A DNA stretch of 64,000 nucleotides from contig DATKRO010000070.1 of assembly GCA_035532115.1 (NCBI GenBank), positions 1-64,000 on the forward strand, given 5' to 3'. The translations under genes and the position numbers were made by a program. Of this stretch, positions 59,757 through 64,000 are shown one piece after another; the stretch's first letter is position 1; every line of letters begins with the position of its first letter. The notes below the pieces were generated by a model, which was not told the origin of the DNA, made no database searches, and was given only the letters and a program-made list of their open reading frames with translations. Source of the stretch: Acaudatibacter sp035532115. GTDB taxonomy: Bacteria > Pseudomonadota > Alphaproteobacteria > Caulobacterales > Caulobacteraceae.

Positions 59757-60620
59757 ATGCCGGAATTGCCGGAGGTGGAGACGGTTCGGCGCGGCCTCGA
59801 GCCGGTATTGGCGGGCGCGCGGCTGGTGCGCGTGGAAGCTCGCCGTCCCGACTTGCGCTTCGTGTTGCCGGAGGGCTTCGTGCAGCGGCTCACCGGCGCG
59901 CGGCTGGAACGGCTGGCGCGGCGCGGCAAGTATCTGTTGGCGCCCACCGACCGCGGCGAGACCCTGGTCATGCATCTGGGCATGACCGGCCGCTTCGAGA
60001 TCGAGGGCGCAACGGCGCCGAGCCGTCCGGCTCGCTTCGTGCTGGCCGCGCCGCCAGATCCGCGCCATGCGCACGTGGCGTTCGCCACCGAGGCGGGCGC
60101 GAGGGTCACCTTCTATGATCCGCGTCGCTTCGGCTACATGGGGCTGATCCCGAGCGAGGCGTTGCCGGCGCATCCCTGGTTCGACGGCCTCGGTCCCGAG
60201 CCCCTGGGCGACGGCTTCGATGGCGACTACCTCGCCGGCGCCTTCAAGGACAGCCGGCGGCCGGTGAAGAGCGCCCTCCTCGATCAGCGGGTCGTGGCGG
60301 GGCTCGGCAATATCTACGTCTGCGAGGCCTTGCACCGGGCGGCAGTCTCGCCCACGACTGCGGCGGGCGCCCTCGCCAGGCCGAAGTTGCGGCGCCTGGC
60401 GCGCAGCGTGCGCGCAGTTCTGGGCGAGGCGATCGAGGCCGGCGGCTCGACCTTGCGCGACTATGCCGCCGCCGACGGACGCCTGGGCTATTTCCAGCAC
60501 AGCTTCGCCGTCTATGGCCGCGAAGGCGCCTCCTGCCCCAGGCGCGGCTGCGCCGGGACGGTGCGCCGGATCGTCCAGTCTGGCCGTTCGACCTTCAGCT
60601 GCGGCGCGTGCCAGAAGTGA
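59757..60620 (+). CDS. mutM: Formamidopyrimidine-DNA glycosylase
   Basis: A 287-residue Fpg/MutM excising 8-oxoguanine. Catalytic Pro1-Glu2 in MPELPEVETVRRGLEPVL, Lys57-region in ARRGKYLLAPTDRGETLVMH, the H2TH region LLDQRVVAGLGNIYVCEALH and the C-terminal zinc finger SCPRRGCAGTVRRIVQ...CGACQK. The stop overlaps the next start. Located between ubiE/ubiB and rpsT-dnaA as usual in Caulobacterales. Confidence 0.95.
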   Translation: MPELPEVETVRRGLEPVLAGARLVRVEARRPDLRFVLPEGFVQRLTGARLERLARRGKYLLAPTDRGETLVMHLGMTGRFEIEGATAPSRPARFVLAAPPDPRHAHVAFATEAGARVTFYDPRRFGYMGLIPSEALPAHPWFDGLGPEPLGDGFDGDYLAGAFKDSRRPVKSALLDQRVVAGLGNIYVCEALHRAAVSPTTAAGALARPKLRRLARSVRAVLGEAIEAGGSTLRDYAAADGRLGYFQHSFAVYGREGASCPRRGCAGTVRRIVQSGRSTFSCGACQK

Positions 60621-61510
60621 GACGCTCGGCCGCCGGCGGCGTCTGGCGCGGGTCGGGCGTTCTCCTGGCCGCCGTCCTGGCGCTCGGACTGTCGAGGCCG
60701 AGCTTCGCCAGGCCGCCGATATGGATCGTGCATGGCGGCCGCGGCGTCGCCGTCCTCTTCGGGTCGATCCACCTGCTGCCGCCTGGCCTCGACTGGCGAA
60801 GCGCCGCACTCGACGCCGCCATCGCCCGGGCGAACGAACTCTGGTTCGAGCTGCCGATCACCGCGGCCAGCGACGACGAGGCAGAGGCGCTCTCGCGAGC
60901 GCGAGGACGCCTGGCGGGGGGCCGCACGCTCGCCTCCCTGTTGACGCCGCGCGCCGCTGGGGCGCTGCAACGCGCAGCCCTGAAGGTGCGATGCCCGCCG
61001 CAGGCGCTGGCCCCGATGCAGCCATGGCTGGCGGAGCTCACGCTTTCGGTGGCCGAGGTCGGCCTCGATGGGGCGACGGCCTACAACGGGGTCGAGGAGC
61101 AGATCCAGGCCATCGCGCCGATCGGCGCGAAGCGCCGCGCCTTCGAGACGGCTCGCCAGCAGATCGACATTCTGGCTGGCGCCGCGCGCCAGGACCAGGT
61201 TGCCTCGCTGAGCTTGACCGTTCATGAGATCGACGACGAGCCTGGGGTCTACCGACGCATCGTGAACGACTGGATGACGGCGGACCTGCCGGCCCTGCGC
61301 CGCGACGCCCTCGATCCGCTCGCGGCCGCTTCGCCGGCGATCTACGCGCGGCTGATCACTCGGCGCAACCGGCGCTGGACCGAGCGGCTGAAACGGCGCC
61401 TGCGTCATCCGGGGCTGATCGTGGTAGTGGTCGGCGTCGGGCACCTCGTCGGTCCCGACGGCCTGCCGAGCCAGCTGCGCGCCCGCGGGTTCGACGTGGA
61501 AGGGCCATGA
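60617..61510 (+). CDS. TraB/GumN-family protein
   Basis: A protein of about 297 residues with an N-terminal signal peptide (GVLLAAVLALGLSRPSFA), then the TraB/GumN core: IWIVHGGRGVAVLFGSIHLL (first GxxH), ELWFELPITAASDDEAEALS, and near the C-terminus VVVVGVGHLVGPDGLPSQLR (second Gx2HxxG). These motifs belong to the EreA/ChaN-like TIKI metallo-hydrolase group, so metal-dependent peptidase activity is plausible in the periplasm. GTG at 60617 overlaps the mutM stop (GTGA); a GTG 9 bases upstream is also possible. Confidence 0.85.
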   Translation: MRRSAAGGVWRGSGVLLAAVLALGLSRPSFARPPIWIVHGGRGVAVLFGSIHLLPPGLDWRSAALDAAIARANELWFELPITAASDDEAEALSRARGRLAGGRTLASLLTPRAAGALQRAALKVRCPPQALAPMQPWLAELTLSVAEVGLDGATAYNGVEEQIQAIAPIGAKRRAFETARQQIDILAGAARQDQVASLSLTVHEIDDEPGVYRRIVNDWMTADLPALRRDALDPLAAASPAIYARLITRRNRRWTERLKRRLRHPGLIVVVVGVGHLVGPDGLPSQLRARGFDVEGP

Positions 61511-61569
61511 CCCCGCGCTGCTCCAAACCTGCGCGATGCTCCCGGCGCGCCCAAAGCGCGCGCGCCGCA

Positions 61570-61599
61570 TTGACCCTGCAAGGGGCGCTGGCGTATATC
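61570..61599 (+). promoter_or_regulatory. Promoter of rpsT
   Basis: TTGACC (61570-61575), 18-bp spacer, TATATC (61594-61599), 55 bp before the rpsT start codon. Confidence 0.55.
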
Positions 61600-61653
61600 G
61601 CCGCCTCCCGTTTTCGCGGCGCCGCAGGTTTGGCGCCGATCCGAGGCTGCCAC

Positions 61654-61923
61654 ATGGCCAACAATCCCGGCGCCAAGAAAAGCGCCCGCAAGATCCAGCG
61701 CCGCACCGAAGTGACCAAGGCCCGCCGCTCGCGCGTGCGCACTTTCGTGCGCAAGTTCGAGGAGGCGCTCGTCGCCGGCGACGCCGCCGCGGCCGGAACT
61801 GCCTTCGTCGAGGCTCAGTCGGAACTGATGCGCGCCGTCGGCAAGGGCGTGATTCACAAGAACGCCGGCTCGCGCAAGGTGTCGCGCCTGGCGGCCCAGC
61901 TGAAGAAACTGCAAGCCGCCTGA
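61654..61923 (+). CDS. rpsT: Ribosomal protein S20
   Basis: An 89-residue S20: MANNPGAKKSARKIQRRTEV, ARRSRVRTFVRKFEEALVAG, and the conserved end GVIHKNAGSRKVSRLAAQLK. It binds 16S rRNA early in 30S assembly. The upstream longer reading frame is spurious. Next gene is dnaA after 406 bp. Confidence 0.96.
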   Translation: MANNPGAKKSARKIQRRTEVTKARRSRVRTFVRKFEEALVAGDAAAAGTAFVEAQSELMRAVGKGVIHKNAGSRKVSRLAAQLKKLQAA

Positions 61924-62329
61924 ACCGCGGCCGTCGGTTACACCGCTGAATCTGCCGGACTTTCAGCGTCGCCCACGGGATTGGCGCGAGCCTCGCCCTG
62001 GGCGTTGTTCTGCAACCCCTGCGGCGCATTGGCTCAGCCACGATCCTGCCAAAATTGGATTTCCCTTTGCTTGTTTGGGAATGGCGCTTGTCAATCGATT
62101 TTTCGTTTCCGGCGGTCGAGATTCGGCGTTGACGGGCATGGGCGCCGGCGTAGTGTCGGCCTCTCAAAAGCATTTCACATTGTACGGATGAACGGCGGCG
62201 GGGCGTGAGTGTCCGCCGGACGAGGGGGTTTGTGCGTGCTCGAAGGACGTTTCAGCCGGCCCGAAATGGGGCGGGACGGCTGGCTTTCATCCTTGGACGG
62301 ATGAACGCGCAGGATCGGGATGGGGCGAA
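61924..62329 (+). promoter_or_regulatory. dnaA upstream region with promoter, GANTC sites and leader hairpin
   Basis: Gene-free. It contains two GANTC (CcrM methylation) sites, GAATC 61948-61952 and GATTC 62120-62124, a promoter candidate TTGACG (62129-62134), 16-bp spacer, TAGTGT (62151-62156), and a leader of about 170 nt. The leader carries a perfect hairpin TTCATCC-TTGGAC-GGATGAA (62286-62305). GGATGAACG also occurs at 62184-62193. The second GANTC is 4 bp from the -35 box, fitting CcrM-dependent control of dnaA known in Caulobacter. Confidence 0.55.
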
Positions 62330-63763
62330 ATGGCGAGCAAGGGATTGGCGGACATGGCGTCCGTGACGCCGGCTGGCGCGGTGTGGGTGAAGGCGAGCCA
62401 CGCCCTGAAGACGGAGCTGGGCGAAGACACCTTCGGCTCCTGGCTGGCGCAAGCCTCGCTGGGCACGAGCCTCGAGGGCGAGCTGTGCCTGGTCACGCCG
62501 ACGGGCATCGCCCGCGACTGGATCCGCCGCTATGCCTGGCGCAGGATCGGCGAACTCTGGGCCGCCAATGATCCGGACGGGCGCACCCTGAAGCTGAAGT
62601 CGCGCGTCGAGTTCGAGACCGAGGGCGGGGAACCGCTCGCCCGTCCGCTGGAGATACAGGCCGCCGAGCCGATCTCCACCGACAGCCCGGTCATCGCCCC
62701 GCTCGTCGGCGTCCGCCCTTCCAGGACGCACGGCCTGCAGGAGCGGTTCACGTTCGACACCTTCGTGGCCGGGCCCTCCAACGAGTTCGCCGGCGCAGTG
62801 GCCCGTCGCGTCGCCTCATGGGCCGATGGCCATTTCAACCCGGTGATATTCCACGCCGCCTACGGCTTTGGAAAGACGCACCTCCTCAACGCGCTGGCCT
62901 GGGAAGCCATGCGCACGGCGCCGGACAGGAAGGTCGTCTATCTCACGGCCGAGCGTTTTCTCTCCTCCTTCGTGCGCTCGCTGATGGAGAAGCAGACGGC
63001 GGCCTTCAAGGAGGAGCTGCGCTCGGCCGACCTGCTGCTCATCGACGACGTTCACTTCATCGGCGGCAAGCAGTCGACCGAGGAGGAACTGTTCCACACC
63101 CTGGCGGCCCTGATGGAGGATGGCCGGCGCGTGGTCTTCTCCGCCGACCGGCCGCCGGCGGCGCTCACCGAGATCGACGCGCGGCTACGCTCGCATCTCT
63201 CGGCGGGCCTCGTCTGCGGCATCGAGCCGGCGGACCGGGCGCTTCGCCTAGGCATCCTCGAGCGCAAGGCCGCGCTGCTTTGCCGGCAGCAGGGGATCGC
63301 CGCGAGTGTCGGCCACGATATCCTGAAGTTCCTCGCCGATCGGTTCACCGACAGCGTGCGCGAGCTGGAGGGCGCTCTCAATACCCTGATCGTGCGCGCC
63401 GGCGCCGGCGTCGCGGGGCTCACCCTCGACGAGGCCCAGGCGTTCCTGCGTCCGCATCTGCGCGGCGGCGAGAAGCGCGTCACCGTCGACGACATTCAGA
63501 AGGCCACGTCCGAGCATTTCGGGCTGAAGCAGTCGGACCTGCTCTCCGAGCGGCGCACCCGCTCGGTGGCGCGGCCGCGCCAGGCGGCGATGTGGCTGGC
63601 CAAGCAGCTCACCACGCGCTCCCTGCCCGACATCGGCCGCAGGTTCGGCGGTCGCGACCACACCACGGTGCTGCACGCAGTGCGCCGCATCGAAGCGCTG
63701 CGCGCAGAAGACCCCCAGCTCGCCCGCGATCTCGAGGTGCTGACGCGCAAGCTGCGGGGCTGA
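62330..63763 (+). CDS. dnaA: Chromosomal replication initiator protein DnaA
   Basis: A 477-residue initiator: N-terminal domain I (ALKTELGEDTFGSWLAQASL), linker, AAA+ domain with Walker A (HAAYGFGKTHLLNAL), Walker B DLLLIDDVHFIGGK, sensor 1 RRVVFSADRPPAALTEI and sensor 2/arginine-finger box (RLRSHLSAGLV, DSVRELEGALNT), and C-terminal DNA-binding domain IV with the signature RRFGGRDHTTVLHAVRRI. Compared with Caulobacter DnaA the two residues before Tyr in Walker A are Ala-Ala instead of Gly-Pro. Downstream of rpsT, as in Caulobacter. Confidence 0.97.
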   Translation: MASKGLADMASVTPAGAVWVKASHALKTELGEDTFGSWLAQASLGTSLEGELCLVTPTGIARDWIRRYAWRRIGELWAANDPDGRTLKLKSRVEFETEGGEPLARPLEIQAAEPISTDSPVIAPLVGVRPSRTHGLQERFTFDTFVAGPSNEFAGAVARRVASWADGHFNPVIFHAAYGFGKTHLLNALAWEAMRTAPDRKVVYLTAERFLSSFVRSLMEKQTAAFKEELRSADLLLIDDVHFIGGKQSTEEELFHTLAALMEDGRRVVFSADRPPAALTEIDARLRSHLSAGLVCGIEPADRALRLGILERKAALLCRQQGIAASVGHDILKFLADRFTDSVRELEGALNTLIVRAGAGVAGLTLDEAQAFLRPHLRGGEKRVTVDDIQKATSEHFGLKQSDLLSERRTRSVARPRQAAMWLAKQLTTRSLPDIGRRFGGRDHTTVLHAVRRIEALRAEDPQLARDLEVLTRKLRG

Positions 63764-64000
63764 CGCCTCCGCCCATCGGCGACCGGACCAATCCAGCCCG
63801 GTGCGCTGGCCGCGCCGGTGGGTCGTCAGCATCTTCGGCTAACCAAATTCGGCGCTGCGGCGGCCGACGCGCCGTCTCGACGTCGCGTCCCTTGACATCC
63901 CGGCTGCGGACGCAAATCATTTCGATGATCGGTCCCATATTCCCGTGAATGGAACAACTGTCGCTTGTCGGAAGCCCTCGATCCCGTCCGCGCCCCGTCG
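63764..64000. other. Region downstream of dnaA
   Basis: No complete gene is visible. It contains TTGACA (63892-63897), a likely -35 element without a clear -10, pointing rightward, so a promoter for a gene beyond the window is possible. Confidence 0.35.

Noticed and set aside
61924..62329. The chromosomal replication origin
   Set aside because: No clear DnaA-box cluster or CtrA sites. In Caulobacter the origin is not next to dnaA.

Overview
The window is a 64-kb chromosomal segment of a high-GC alphaproteobacterium, most likely a Caulobacterales member close to Phenylobacterium or Caulobacter. The pointers are a CpaA-to-CpaF Tad pilus locus with Flp pilins, gapR (DUF2312), a TacA-like sigma-54 response regulator, a TipF-like EAL protein, TIGR01459 next to ribF, and a dnaA neighbourhood (dut, coaBC, ubiB, ubiE, mutM, rpsT, dnaA). 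No rRNA, tRNA or CRISPR array was recognised. All names rest on motif recognition by eye; no database search was run.

Layout. 1-0.9 kb: a dispersed intergenic repeat and a Phd/PIN toxin-antitoxin pair. 0.9-6.2 kb: M20 amidohydrolase, mobA, fdhD and a divergent FdhF/YdeP-type molybdopterin oxidoreductase. 6.2-11 kb: NlpC/P60 peptidase, leucyl aminopeptidase, TPR protein and an OmpA-family porin with a poly-proline linker and a strong terminator. 11.2-12.8 kb: acyl-CoA synthetase. 12.9-22.1 kb: the minus-strand Tad pilus operon (two Flp pilins, then cpaA-B-C-D-E-F, tadB, tadC). 22.4-27.3 kb: a divergent plus-strand arm with a sterol-desaturase-type hydroxylase, an M48-like protein that lacks the protease motif, a GT87-type glycosyltransferase inserted between two 61-bp direct repeats, a free-standing CpaC-N-domain protein and two TadE-like pseudopilins. 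27.3-33 kb: MFS transporter, YqjI-like PadR regulator, a 132-bp repeat with perfect 15-bp ends, NUDIX hydrolase, a 26-residue membrane peptide, pteridine-reductase-like SDR with folB, and an AarF kinase. 33-41.3 kb: tacA-like regulator, a decayed MNT/HEPN module, gapR, rpmJ, a broken IS110-family element inserted in another repeat copy, ribF with a possible leader peptide, HAD hydrolase, TipF-like protein and 3-hydroxybutyryl-CoA dehydrogenase. 41.5-52.1 kb: PadR-DUF1700-GIN operon, etfBA, PduO-type adenosyltransferase, two TetR regulators, GST, hydrolases, a DUF5681-like protein, a GFA protein and an amidohydrolase. 52.2-53.1 kb: a structured RNA leader in front of a DUF3800 gene interrupted by an in-frame TAG. 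53.1-64 kb: the conserved dut-to-dnaA region.

Most promising items: (1) the DUF3800 gene and its SD-sequestering leader; (2) a dispersed palindromic-ended repeat that an IS110-family element has used as its target; (3) an M48-family protein without catalytic residues beside the pilus genes, whose 3' end is duplicated around a GT87 gene; (4) two CtrA-like sites upstream of the pilin genes; (5) a lipoprotein with a toxin-like C-terminal domain.
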